The notes under the pieces are model-generated. The model saw only the letters and a program-made list of their open reading frames with translations. It searched no databases and was not told the origin of the DNA. Both the position numbers and the translations under genes were made by a program. From NCBI GenBank assembly GCA_047967505.1, contig CM106538.1: 64,000 nucleotides of DNA, one strand, 5' to 3'. How positions within the stretch are numbered: position 1 is the stretch's first letter; every line of letters starts with the position of its first letter. The stretch is from Dipteris shenzhenensis (lineage: Eukaryota > Polypodiophyta > Polypodiopsida > Gleicheniales). Positions 10,647 through 22,554 of the stretch are shown here, in pieces.

Positions 10647-11550
10647 ACTTGAGCATGTGCCCTAACACGGCCAGATTCTAGCATACTTTAGGCAAGCATG
10701 TGCCCCTAATTTTGATACCTTTCAGCGCACAAATTTTGAAGAAAAAATCAAACACATCTGCACATGTGCCTCACTGACCTGAGTGTCTAGTGAAACATCA
10801 CATAGTCGAAGGCTCTCCTCTAATTACCAATGGTTACTTGAGTCTTTGGCCATGTTGAGGCACCTACTTAAGTTAATGATCAATGGCTCTCCTCTCATAT
10901 TTTCTCCCTATTGGCACATGCCTATTCTATCCACATTTCGTAAAAATGACCATTTGACCATGCAATCAAGTGTAGTCACATTGTGGACACATAGTGAGGA
11001 GCGTGTTGGTGAGCATTGGATCATCAACAACAATTAACACATAAAAGGAAAGATTTGGCACTCATTGTCTGTGATATCCACTTTAGCAGTACAATACATA
11101 TGTCTTTTATCTCATTCGCTCCACATGGCATGGCCATGGACTAATACACCATCCAACATGTTGCATAATGCAACCCTACCAGCATGCTTTTTTATAGGAC
11201 ACATGACTAATTGTTTTGAGGTTCATGTTAGAATAGCATTATGTTGAAGGTATGTGTGGATAGAGTCACTAACACATGGGCATGGGGACCTAGCCCCAAG
11301 AATCACTTGTATATGAATGTTTTGGTTTCCTAATAGATGTACATTTGTAGACCTATGTGCTCATGTGCTTTTCATGTTGTGTCACCTACAATGTTTTTGT
11401 CTCTCTCTCAAATTTCTAAACTTGCTCAAAGAAGTTGCCACTAAGCAATCATTTTCACATAATGAGGTAATAGTTATCTCAGTGATTTGGTGTTTAATCA
11501 AATAGCAATCATTTCAAAAGTGCCCTCATGCTATGGTACGCCTCATCAAT
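10647..11550. other. Unassigned AT-rich stretch
   Basis: The short frames (10,783-11,037; 11,065-11,247; 11,317-11,505) have no recognisable features. I see no gene or element here. Confidence 0.45.
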
Positions 11551-11552
11551 TT

Positions 11553-11795
11553 GAACAAATATGGAGAGAGGAGAGAGAAGAGTGGGGATGAGGAGAGAGG
11601 ACACAACTAGAGAACACACCACAAACGACTAGCTCTACACTAGATTTAGTCGAAAATAATGAATATATATAAACCCCTTTAGGGTTAGGGTTAGGGTTAG
11701 GGTTAGGGTTAGGGTTTCCAACCCTTATGCCTTTTAGCACTCTATTAGTTCTATGCACATATGATAACACATGATGGTGAGATAAATCCTCAACA
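11553..11795 (-). repeat. 3' LTR of copia element 1 (far end uncertain)
   Basis: On the minus strand the LTR begins TGTTGAGGATTTATC at 11,795, right after the purine-rich CTTAAGGGAAGA. It carries a telomere-like array (11,679-11,714) and a TATA box (TTTATATATATTC, about 11,660-11,672). A CT-rich leader follows and a candidate end ..TTGTTCA near 11,553. No 5' LTR was found for comparison, so the far boundary is a guess. Confidence 0.55.
11679..11714 (+). repeat. (TTAGGG)6 telomere-type array inside an LTR
   Basis: Six perfect TTAGGG units in a row, with a TTTAGGG-type overlap at the left and GGGTTT at the right. On the coding strand of the LTR this is a run of ACCCTAA teloboxes lying about 10 bases upstream of the TATA box. 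Confidence 0.95.
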
Positions 11796-14700
11796 TCTTC
11801 CCTTAAGATCAACATCATGAAGTAGGCCTTCCCTCAAGGTAATGATTGAAGGACTGAATATTGCATTCCATCACACCCCTTTAATGGGAATGTCCTTCCT
11901 CTGTGATAAACCAAGAGCTTGTCACTATTTCTTAAAAAGCTCTTTCCCAAGTGGTTTGGTAAAGATATGTGCAACATTCTCTTTGCTGTCATAATGTTGC
12001 AATGTGTTGTCACCAAATAACACTCTTTCTTTGATGAAGTGCTCTCTAACATAAACATGCTCTATCCTAGAGTGATATAATGGATTCTTGGCTAATGCTT
12101 GAACCAAGTATATTGTTGTCGGCTTTGACTCATTAAAGTAATATGTTTGTGACAATAGTCTTCTTCACCATAGAGCCTCACATGCACTTGTTGTGAGTGC
12201 CCTATACTCTATTTTTGCTGAAGAAAAAGAAATAGTTGGCTAGTTGATATAGCACCTTTAAAAGGGAAAAACGCATATTATTGTGTGGATCTTCGAGTCT
12301 CATGATCTCCTGCGTAGTCACCGTCACAGTATTCATGTATCCTTGGATGACTTCCTCTGTATACAATTCCAAACTGTCTTGTACCTCTGATGGATCTCCA
12401 GACTCTTTTGGCTGCATTCCAATGAGACTATTTTGGATTTTCCATAAACTATGCAAGTGGACTTACTGCATAAAAGATATCAGGCCTAGTGATAGTCAGG
12501 TATATAAGAGATCCGATGAGCTACCTGTAGTGACTGTAGGCTTTTCTAGATCTTTTGTAAGTTCCAAACTCTATTCCAGGGGAGTGGCTACAATTTTGCA
12601 ATCTTCCATATGAAACTTCTTAAGAAACTATGCACATATTTCTATTGGCTCATGAGGGTGTTGTCTGAGTCTCTCTGGAAACTCAATTCCAAGGCAATAG
12701 TGCATAAGTCCAAGATCTTTCATGTTAAACTCTACAGATAAGTCTTGTTTCAACTTGTTGATGAAGCTTTCATTGCCTCTTGTCACAATCAGATCATCTA
12801 CATACAAAAGTGCAATAGTAATGTTTTTCCCTTGAACTTTGTAGTAGAGAGTATGAATTGCATTGGACTTCATGTATCCCATATTAGAAAAATACTTGTT
12901 TATTTTGCTATACCAACTTCTAGGTGCTTGCTTTAAGCCATAGAGACTGTTCTTGAGATGGCAAACCTGATGCCCTTTCCTTGGTTTAACATACCCTATT
13001 GTTGTTGCATGTAGACTTCCTCATCTAGGTAACCATTTAGAAAAGCATTCTTGACATCTAGCTAGCACACATTCCATCTGTTGTCTGCTGAGTGTGGCTA
13101 GTTAGATCAAGAACCGTATGGAATCCATCTTTGCTACAGGAGCATAAGTCTAATCATAATCTTGACCATGTTGTAGTGTAAAACCTTTTGCAACTAGTAT
13201 GGCTTTGTATCTTTCAATTCTTCCATTTGGATTGTACACTTTGTAAACCATTTGTTTGCAATGGCATTCTTTCTTGGTGGAAGGTCATATAAATTTCAAG
13301 AGTTGTTTTTCTAAAAAGCTTCCATTTCTTCACTCATAGTAGTTTTCCATTCTGCCTTTTCATCTGCATCCTCGAAGTACACTGGCTCTTCTATAGCTAT
13401 GATAGTAGTCATAAGAGCATAATTGGTGGTTTCAATCTAAATTGCTTTGCCTTTCTAAGCACATGTCAATCTAGCTGGTGGTTTTCATTCTCTGGTAGAC
13501 CATCTGAGTTGATGCTCTTCTAGAGGGCTCTCTGGCAATTCTTACTCTTCTATAGCTGACTAAGTAATCAGTGTGAGCACCTCTTGTGTATTTGATGTTT
13601 TCCAATCTGATTCTTCGTCAATTATTGCATCTCCAGAGATTATGACCTTTCAGTTGATGGGATCATACAACTTGTATGCTTTGCTCTCTTCACAATTGCC
13701 AATCATGATGTATTTATGTGATTTCATATCCAACTTGCTACGGGATGATCATCATGTATGAGGGCATATGCTATGCAACCACATATGTGGAGATGCCCAA
13801 TTCATGGCTTGTTTCCAATGAATGCCTCATAAGGTGTCATACCCTGAATCGGTTCAGTTGGAAGCTGAAAGTAGTTTGCAATGGCAATTGCTTTTGCCGA
13901 ATACTGATTCAAAAGATGCTTCTCACTGAGCATTTCTCTTGCACTGTCTGCTAAAGTCCCATTCTTTTTTTCAACTATTGCATTTTGCTAAGGAGTATGT
14001 GCACATGAATTGTCTTTGAATGCCATTACTTCTACAAAAGTTCATGAATGCTAAAGACATATATTCATCTCCTCTATCTGATCTCATGACTTTGATCTTT
14101 CTACATGTCTAGTTCTCTACCATAGCTTTGAATTCTTGAAATCTAGAAAAGACTTCACAATTCTCTTTTAGAAAATAGACCCAACAATATCTGATGTAGT
14201 CGTCAATGAAAGTCAAGTAGTACAATGAACCATTAAACCATACATCTGTATGAATCAAGTCAAGAATACCTCTTTCTCAAGAGGTGCTTCTACCAAAATT
14301 GGTTCTCTTTTGTTTACCAAAGCAACATGCTTCGGAAACTTTTCCAAGAAATTGAAGTTTCAGAATGCCAAGTGTCATATTTTAGTTTCTCAATTGCATC
14401 AAGATTTTGAAATTAACATGTCCATATCTCTTATGCCATACTGTGGAAAGTGACATTGATTGTTGCCAAGTGGACATGGCATGAAAATTTGGTACTAAAG
14501 GTACATTCTGAATAAGCATCTACTTTTCCCACTAGCTAATATTCATTGGATTTATCCCTAATGGTGCATTCATCCCCATTGAAGATGACTTAGTAGTTGT
14601 GTTCTGTCATTTGCCCAACTGACAAGAGGTTCTTGCTAGGCTTTGGAACATAGAGTACATCTTTCTTCATACCAATGAAATTTTTCATAAGGACTATGCC

Positions 14701-16045
14701 TTTCCCTTGAACTGGATTAGGTGTGTTATCTACAGTGTAAATAATGTGCTTCGATCCTTGTAATGGTTTCATCTTTGTGAACCATTCCTAATGCTTTGTC
14801 ATGTGCGATGATGCAACACTGTCTATGTACCAAGGATCTTGATCAGTATGGTTGACTTGATAGCTGCATTCCTCCTTGGAATTGCAATCAATATCAATGT
14901 ACAATGTGTCATTCTTATGCATATCCTTACTTGCAATGTACATAGTGTTAGGCTGATTAGCTTAGTGACTGTGACTTGAATGTATACCATTTTCTCTTCC
15001 ATGAAAATCCCCTCTAGTGTTTGCTACTAGATTGACCTCCTCGGTCATACTGCTTCTTGCTGCAATCTCTTTCATAGTAGTTGCATTGAATATTTGACAT
15101 GTTGGTGGATGCATTTCCTCATCCTTGAAATCTTTCTTGATTGGAAAGATTTCTTCTTGATGCTGCTACAAATCTCCCTTGATTGGAAAGATTTCCTATT
15201 GGATGTTGCTACAAATGTTGATGCTGCTATTGATGCTGATTTTGATGCTGATGATAACGACTTCTCTAAGATGCTCTACCTCTACCTTTGCCTCTGCCTC
15301 TGCTTCCACGTTTGTCTAAAGCTGTGAATGCTTGATCATTGGAATGACCTTTCTGTGCTTGAATGGCTTGAGTCCTTAGTTCTTTACCAAGTAACACTGA
15401 ATGTAACTCTTCCACTGTTGGAATTTTCCTCTGAATGGCAATATTCCACCCTAGAGTCTCGTATCCCTCTCCTAGTCCATTCAAGATGACTTGAACGATC
15501 TCTATGGGATTTCTCTCTTGCTACTACAAGTTGATTGTCATAATCCTTGATTCTTAGTAGGTAAGCATGACCAATTTCATTGCTTTTGCACAGAAAATCT
15601 GGTTGATCTGGTTTCTCGATGTGAGAATTTTGATGTGATCTTAGACATAAACAGCTCTATGAAAATATCCCATGATTCTTTAGATGTCTTCACTATGTGG
15701 AGCTGTCCAAGCATGACATCTTGCAGGTTTTGCTTAATCAAATTATATGCATATTTGTCTTTCTTGTCCCATGCTACCTATGCTCAGATAATGGCATCAT
15801 ATATTGCAGGTGTGGACACCGTTCGTGTAGACCCTTCTACTTGTGCTGTGTTGGTGTGGACATCATTGGTGTAGGTGTAGACCCTTCTGCTTATGCTGCA
15901 ACAATGGTGGGAATTGTTGCTAGTACAGATGGTCAAGGCATAGACCCATCAACACACTCCCTTTTACTAGTCAATATTTCCATGTGCCATAATTGGAGTT
16001 GTCCAACTTAGTAGATGCCTCCAAATTTAGGTTGCTAGTCGTAGT
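11796..16045 (-). pseudogene. Decayed Ty1/copia element 1 (gag-pol remnant)
   Basis: Reading the minus strand from high to low coordinates gives the copia order. The gag start is TKLDNSNYGTWKY (near 16,000). More gag follows with NGLGEGYETL and LHSVLLGKELR (15,266-15,484), then a protease/pre-integrase piece with VLYVPKPSKNLLSVGQM (14,590-14,772). Decayed integrase lies at about 13,700-14,450. RT has LLYVDDLIVTRG and FNMKDLGLMHYCLGIEF (12,628-12,882). RNase H has ALAKNPLYHSRIEHVYVREHF and IFTKPLGKELF (11,925-12,155). Many stops and shifts split it. The 5' LTR and primer site were not found upstream of 16,045, so the element is truncated there. Confidence 0.85.
15120..15215. repeat. Short tandem duplication in copia gag
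   Basis: CTTGATTGGAAAGATTTC followed by a TTGATG/TTGGATG-TTGCTACAAAT segment occurs twice, about 45 bases apart. It lies in the gag linker region. Confidence 0.6.
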
Positions 16046-17555
16046 GATGATTCATGAAATGTACTCAAAGTGCTTGTGAAAAAACACTATCTAAATCAAT
16101 TGCAATCTGAACTATTGATGAAGATAGCTAGGCTTGTGTGGCAAATGATGCCGAGAATAGCCAAGAGGATTTACGAGGCTGAAAATAATGTGCACAAATG
16201 CCAAAAAATGGCCTATAAGGCTTTACAATGAAGGCAAGTGAGTGAGAAATCAAATGATGTGCAATGTACCCATTGAACAATATACTAATACCTCTAAATA
16301 CTCTAGAATCTTCTCACTGATGTGTAGATGGTTAGGTTTCAGGACGTGTGATGACATGAAACTACATGTGAGCATAGGGATTGACTTCAAGTAGGAACTA
16401 ATCGGGAATTTTTGGGCATGGCTTTGATTGGCTGCTTTGGAGTTATCTCTTCTATGGATGAACTAATCTACTCTAATCTAGAGCTAGACCAACCATCGAG
16501 CAATGAAAAGAAGTAAAAATTTTATTTTCCTTTTGTTCCTTTTAGGTGCAGGATCAAATGCATCGATGTAGAGGATTGAATGTGTGCAAGAAGTGGATTT
16601 GGTGATGAGGCTTAAAAATGTGATATAAGCACTAAAAGATGCACATGATGTGACAAGTGCATATAGCATGAAAAAACAAGTGATGGTGTGGCAATCAGAT
16701 TCACATGCATTATGTGCATATGAATAGGTAGGCCGATGGGAGAACTAATGAGGTGTCAAGTGGGTGCACATGAAGTGTGGCCAGTGTGCTTCTAAAGGAG
16801 TAATTATGTCTAGGTGGCACTGTGCCATGTGGCACTATTGAGGTGATAGGATGACATGTCAATTGACGTGGCAAGAGGATATGACACAAGTGACATGGCA
16901 TGATCATGTGGTAACTGACATGGTAAAGATGACATGGTAGTTTGATCGGTCAATGATGATGTGTTAGTGTGACATGGCACTATGCTGACTTAGTTAAGTA
17001 AATCTTTCAATTTGCATGTAAAGTGGAAGTCCCCTATGCAAGTCGCTCTTACATTGAGCACCACTTTCAATCCCTAATCACTTCTCTTTGTACCCATTAT
17101 GCACTCCGCATTTCATAATTTTTCATTAGTAATGAGGAGGATATGGCCCCCAAAAGATGATCCGAAATCTAGGTGGGCCTCCACATTGCTAGTATGCACC
17201 CCCCTTATCCTATCCAAAGGGGCAAAGGAAAGAAAAGTATCTTTGTAAAGTATATGGCAAGCAAAATAGAGCTAAATTTGTCTAATCAATGAGTTGCTAT
17301 CCAAGTTTAAGGACAAGTTCAATAGGATAGTAAACTTCAAGAAAAACTCATAGAGATGCATTTGGTGTGTGTGAAACCTTTCCTTCTATCAGCAAAAACT
17401 ATTGAAACGTATAGGAAGTGGTCTAGGTGGCAACACAATTCTTCAATCTTATTGCTTTTGTGTCAGGATTTCTTGATAATTGTATGGTGAACTTGTGAAT
17501 ATCCGGATAAGCCTTGTCTTTTGAGTGGACAAATACTCTTTTTTGACAGTGTGCT
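16046..17555. other. Unassigned stretch
   Basis: No domain or intact gene was seen. Between about 16,800 and 16,990 a degenerate TGACATGG-like motif recurs many times (GTGACATGGCA, GACATGGTA), a decayed short tandem repeat. Confidence 0.45.
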
Positions 17556-18260
17556 TGTTAAGCTACTAGCAATCCCCAATTTTTAGGGGAAACATACCAG
17601 TTTGCAGGCCAGCCAAAAGGTCAGCCAGCAGGGGTCTGGCCGGCCAGCACTGGCCGACCAGCTAGGTTAGGCCTATAAAGGCACTAGCCCCCCACACTCT
17701 CACTGACAGGACAGGACGTACAGCTGCTCCTCACCTCCTCCATCCTTTGCTACAGCCCCTCTTGCTCCAGATCTACTCCATATCTGCTCCTCTGCTCCAG
17801 ATCTGTTCCTTTGCTCCAGATTTGCTCCTTCTACTCAGATCTGCCCCCTTTGCTCCAGATCTGCCCCTTTTGCTCTAGATCTGCTCTTCTGCCCCAGATC
17901 TGCTCCTTTTCTTCATCATGTTGCTATTCTAGATAGCCTGAAGGTTCCTTCCTCAGAGCATGCTGGTTTTTCAGCCATTTCCTAGGGCAGCTCCAGCCCT
18001 TCTTCATCTTCATCATCATCGAGCTACATGGAGGACTGCGTTTCCTCCCTCTGCTGCTATCTTTTCTATTGTTTCTCTACATGGAATCATCTTTTTGATT
18101 CACCTCAGCCATGGTCCTTGAGACACGATGGCTTGAGGTTCTTGTATTCAGTTTTTCATATTACCAACAGGCACTATGTTTCCTGAGTTCCGTTCTTTAG
18201 TTGTGTCTGAGTATTGTCTATTTTTGATTACTCCACTGCAAACCCTATCGTTTATCTATA
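17556..18260 (+). repeat. 5' LTR of the short copia derivative
   Basis: 705 bases, starting TGTTAAGCTACTAGC. TATA box at 17,674 (TATAAAG). One RCCGAC motif at 17,653-17,658. About ten degenerate ~17-19-bp CTCCAGATCTGCTCC units lie at 17,765-17,905. Confidence 0.88.
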
Positions 18261-18272
18261 TGGTATCAGAGC
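18261..18272 (+). other. Primer binding site (tRNA-iMet)
   Basis: TGGTATCAGAGC immediately follows the 5' LTR of the short copia derivative. Confidence 0.88.
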
Positions 18273-19062
18273 CATGGTGATCTAAAGACCCCATATTTCT
18301 GGTGATCTAAAGATCCTGCTTCTTTAAGGAGGCCATAGGTACGGGGAGTATCACTCCTGTGAACATATCAGTTTCCTCTTCATTCCACTGTGCACTAAGG
18401 GAGAGAACTCCATCCCTCCCTCTTTTAGAACTCCATATTCTACTCCCATCCCTCCCTCCCTTTCTTACCTCCATCTTCTACACCCATCCCTCCCTCCCTT
18501 TTTGGTTTCAGGCTTGACACTTCCCATTCCTTCGAACAAGGAGGTCATGATCCTTCACCTCTACTAGATCTCCATCGACATCGACTTCCAGGATCTACAA
18601 GTTCTCCCTAGGTGGGACCCTTTCTGTTCAAATGTGTCTTGATGACTGTTGTTTCGAATCTTGTCTAGCATGGAGGTGGGGTAGACTCCTCTCTCCCGAG
18701 ATCCAAGATCGGGCACACACTGGCTCACTGTTCAGCTACGACCTCTTCCTTTGGCAGAATCCCACCATCTCTAGATTATCAGTGCTACTACGACATATTT
18801 GTTCTTTACCTTTGCTTTTCCCTCCACCTTTCAGCGGTGAGAGGGGGTGGCTTATTCTCTCAAGCTTCACAGTGTTCTTATTTTTGCTGATCATACGTGT
18901 AACTCAGGCACTTGAGGAAGTGAACAATTCCCTTGCAAGGGCACTCCTCTTGTGATCATCTCTTGGGCATTTCACAGGGATAGCCACCACCACCGTCGAC
19001 ATTCCTACACGAAGCTCCAAGCACACAATGTCTGCCACTCTAAATTGGCAATTGAGAGGGGG

Positions 19063-19817
19063 TGTTAAGCAACTAGCAATCCCCAATTTCTAGGGCAAAC
19101 ATACCAGTTTGCAAGACAGCCAAAAGGTCAACCAGTAGGGGTTTGGCCGACCAGAACTGGCCGACCAGCTGGCAGGCCCACCGACCGGCTGACTGGCTGG
19201 CCGACCAGCTAGGTCAGGCCTATAAAGGCACTAGCCCCCCACACTCTCACTGACAGGACAGGACTTGCAGCTGCTTCTCACCTCCTCCATCCTTTGCTGT
19301 AGCCCCTCCTGCTCCAGATCTGCTCCTCTGCTTCAGATCTGCTCCTCTGCTCCAGATCTGCTCCTCTACTCCAAATTTGCCCCTTTTGCTCCAGATCTGC
19401 CCCCTTTGCTCCAGATCTGCCCCTTCTGCTCTAGACCTGCTCTTCTGCCCCAGATCTGCTCCTTTTCTTCATCATGTTGCTATTCCAGATAGCCTGAAGC
19501 TTCCTTCCTCATAGCATGCTGGTTTTTCAACCATTTCCTAGGGCAGCTCTAGCCCTTCTTCATCTTTGTCATCATCGAGCTACATGGAGGACTGCGTTTC
19601 GCTCCCTCTACTGCCATCTTTTCTATTGTTTCTCTACATGGAATCATCTTTCTAATTCACCTCAGCCATGGTCCTTGAGACTCGATGGCTTGAGGTTCTT
19701 GTATTCAGTTTTTCATATTACCAACAGGCACTATGTTTTTTGAGTTCCATTCTTCAGTTGTGTCTGAGTATTGTCTATTTTTTATCGCTCCACTGCAAAC
19801 CCTATCATTTCTCTATA
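19063..19817 (+). repeat. 3' LTR of the short copia derivative
   Basis: 755 bases. It is longer than its partner mainly because of an extra ~40 bases at about 19,170-19,210 made of GGCCGACCAGCT-like repeats. The TATA box is at 19,221. The CCAGATCTGCTCC repeat lies at 19,312-19,465. Confidence 0.88.
19146..19205 (+). promoter_or_regulatory. Cluster of four RCCGAC (DRE-type) motifs
   Basis: GCCGAC at 19,146, 19,160 and 19,200 and ACCGAC at 19,180, all within 75 bases upstream of the LTR TATA box. RCCGAC is the core bound by DREB/CBF factors in plants. Function here is inference. Confidence 0.5.
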
Positions 19818-20046
19818 GTGCTAACCCTTCAAAGAGTAACAATTTGTGAAATGAAAGTGCATGAAAATTTTCCCAAGCTGAATGAGGTGGAAAAGAAGCA
19901 TGGGATTCAAAACGTTACATTCCAAGGAAATTATGTGCACAAATGAACGTGTATAGGCATGTTTAGGTGACATGGGGTTAGCTGTTATGCAAAGTGCAAG
20001 GAATCCTTCTTATGTGAAAGGGCGGAATATTTTTTTAGGCCCAAGC

Positions 20047-20217
20047 TGTGGGGGTTAAAGGTCACTGTGCCTTAACCCCAGTTATGTACAATACTCAAAC
20101 ACATATATAAATGAATGAAAAAGAAGATTAGGGTGGTTCTGCACCCACTAAAACTTGTGTAGCTCTTTGTCTCTCTCTCTCCTTCTTCCGTTCTTACTTC
20201 CGTTGAGAGCACTCTCA
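20047..20217 (+). repeat. 5' LTR of the young copia element
   Basis: Starts TGTGGGGGTTAAAGG and ends GAGAGCACTCTCA. TATATAA near 20,103. A CT-rich stretch precedes the end. Confidence 0.95.
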
Positions 20218-20219
20218 AC

Positions 20220-20231
20220 TGGTATCAGAGC
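20220..20231 (+). other. Primer binding site (tRNA-iMet)
   Basis: TGGTATCAGAGC two bases after the 5' LTR. Confidence 0.92.
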
Positions 20232-20250
20232 CCGGGTGATCTAGCTAAGC

Positions 20251-20724
20251 GTGCGTGAATGCTTGAAGCTTTGTAGCTCTGTGGGAGGAAGGAGAAGCTT
20301 TGTGGGAAGCTTTGTGGGTGATTTTACTTGCATCCGAGTGTGCAGAGACCTTGGAGAAACCTTTGGAAAAGTCACTTTGGCTTTGCGAAGTGGTTTTGAG
20401 AGCCTGTTAAGTCGTTTCAGGGGGAAGTCCCAAGAAAGAGGGAAGTCTCGTAGCAAATCCAAGGCACGGAACATTGAGTGTTACCATTGTGGCAAGAAGG
20501 GCCATATGAAAAAGGATTGCTACAAGCTGAAAAGAGAGCAAAAGGATAAGAAAAAGAATGCAAATTGGGGTGCAAATCAAAAGGAAGAGAGTCCAAGGGA
20601 GGACAAAGGAAAAGTGAAGATCGAGGAGATCAATGCAGTCACACGTGATAGTGACAATGATGTTCTCTTCATGTCTAGTTTATCTGCAGAGTTGCTTACC
20701 ACTTCAGATGATGCATATTCCTAG
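20251..20724 (+). pseudogene. Truncated gag with zinc knuckle
   Basis: A 157-codon frame. The first ~60 residues do not resemble a copia capsid. Then a basic linker (GKSQERGKSRSKSK) leads to the nucleocapsid knuckle CYHCGKKGHMKKDC at about 20,480-20,520, followed by a lysine-rich region. The frame ends in TAG (20,722-20,724), and the protease motif follows in the same frame, so one stop codon now separates gag from pol. The UBN2-type capsid domain is absent. Confidence 0.85.
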
Positions 20725-20733
20725 GATTGGATT

Positions 20734-22554
20734 TTGGATTCTGGTGCTTCATTCCATGTTACTCCCCATAGGGAATGGTTCTCCACTTATGACAGTGGAA
20801 AGACAGGTTGCGTGCATCTTGGAAATGACTATGCATGTGACATAGTGGGAGCAGGTGACATAAAGTTTTCTTTTGCAAATGGGTCTGCATTTATTTTGAA
20901 ACATGTGAGACATGTGCCTAAGTTGACCAAGAGTCTTATTTCAGTGGGTCAGCTAGATGATGCTGGTTTTCACACCACTTTTGGCTTTCAAAGTTGGAAA
21001 ATTCAGAAGGGCTCTATGCTTTTGGCCAGGGGTGCCAAGTGTGGGACTTTGTATCCCTTACATGTATCAGGGGTATTTGATCATGTTGTTGCAATAACCG
21101 AGCAGCCAAGCACTTCTTTGTGGCGTTGCAGGTTGGGGCACATGAGCCAGAATGGAATAAAACTTTTATGCCGTTTGGGTTATGTACCGCATTTGAGTTT
21201 CTCTGATTTTGAATTTTGTGAGCATTGTCTCTATGGGAAGCAGACTAAATCAGCCCATAAAAGAAGGGGAAAGAAAGAGTTTGAAATGCTTGATTTGGTG
21301 CATTCAGACGTATGTGGTCCCATGCCTACACGGTCATTAGGCGGGGCTGAATACTATGTGACATTCATTGATGATGCAACTAGGAAAGTGTGGGCTTATG
21401 CTATAGCTCGGAAGAGTGATGTGTTCCAGGTATTTCAGAAATGGCTGGCCTTGGTTGAGAATCAGTCAGGTAGAACACTTAAATGCCTACGGACTGACAA
21501 TGGTGGAGAGTATCTCTCTCATGACTTTCAACATTTCTGTGATACATGCGGGATTAAGAGGGAGCTCACATCCCCTCATACTCCAGAGCAAAATCCAGTT
21601 GCAGAAAAGATGAATCGTACCATTCAAGAAAGGTTGCAATGCATGCTTTCCAATGCAAGTCTTTCTGGTGGTTTTTGGGCTGAGGCAATGAAGACTACAC
21701 TGCATGTGATCAATAGATCACCTAGCAAGAGTTTGGATGGTGGTATTCCTGAAGAGGCATGGAGTGGCAAGAAGCCCTCTTACTCTCATTTGCATATATT
21801 TGGGTGTGAGGCATATGCACATGTGCCAAAAGAGCTTCGAAAGAAGCTAGATCCTAAGTCTAGGAAATGCATCTTTCTGGGTTATGGTGAAAGTGGAGAG
21901 ATGGGCTATCATCTCTGGGATCCAGAAGTAAAGAAGATCATACGCAGCCATGATGTGGTCTTCAATGAGAAGAAGATGCATAAGGCACCATGAGATGTGG
22001 AAATGAGGAGAATCACTTTCCAGGATGTGAATCCACCTACATATGTTGATAGACAGCAAGCTGTCCATGCACCAAATGTGCAAGAAATGGTACCACCAAG
22101 TACTCCCACAGGTATACAATCAAGGGTAGATGATGGATCATCTATTAGTGGAAATGATGAGCCAAATGTGGCTGATATGCAGGTGGGACAGCAAGCTGAA
22201 ATGCCCTTGAGAAGATCATCTAGAGTGTCTAGACCACCTGATAGGTTTGTTCCAGGGGTAGACTATGTGATGCTTACTGATTGCAGGGAGCCTTCTTGCT
22301 ACAGAGAGGCTATGATGCGTGAGGATAAATGCAAGTGGGAGTATGCTATGCAATCAGAGATGAGTTCACTTATGAAGAATAAGACTTGGGACTTGGTTTC
22401 TTTGCCACATGGAAAGAAAGCATTGCCATGTAAATGGGTCTACAAAATGAAGGTCACAGTGATGATGTGCCTAGGTACAAGGCCCGTTTGGTTGCTAAAG
22501 GGTTCAAGCAAGAGAAGGGTGTGGACTTTGATGAGATATTCTCTCCGGTTGTGA
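20734..22554 (+). pseudogene. pol part 1: protease and integrase (one in-frame stop)
   Basis: The aspartic protease motif LDSGASFHVTP lies just after the TAG stop. A GAG-pre-integrase segment (LWRCRLGHMSQNGIKLL) and the zinc-finger end (FCEHCLYGKQTK) follow. The integrase core keeps its acidic residues in VHSDVCGPM, LRTDNGGEYLS and NPVAEKMNRT. TGA at 21,991-21,993 interrupts the frame; it resumes at 21,997 with the linker and the start of RT (KWVYKMK). Near 22,445-22,470 the frame shifts and RT continues in another frame. Confidence 0.92.

Larger units (their letters stand above)
17556..19817 (+). mobile_element. Short non-autonomous copia-derived LTR element with perfect target duplication
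   Basis: LTRs at 17,556-18,260 and 19,063-19,817 flank only 802 bases. GTGCT lies at both 17,551-17,555 and 19,818-19,822, a perfect 5-bp target duplication. A primer site starts at 18,261, directly after the 5' LTR, and a purine tract (GAGAGGGGG) precedes the 3' LTR. The interior has no gag or pol domain. Its last ~60 bases read like the very end of a copia polyprotein (SKLAIERGC). This is a deletion derivative that would need enzymes from another element. Confidence 0.88.

Noticed and set aside
11679-11714. A real chromosome end or interstitial telomere scar
   Set aside because: The array is only 36 bp and lies between an LTR start/purine tract and a TATA box, so it belongs to the copia LTR.
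18632-18955. 107-codon frame inside the short copia derivative
   Set aside because: No gag or pol domain, hydrophobic and CT-rich composition; likely chance within a deletion derivative.
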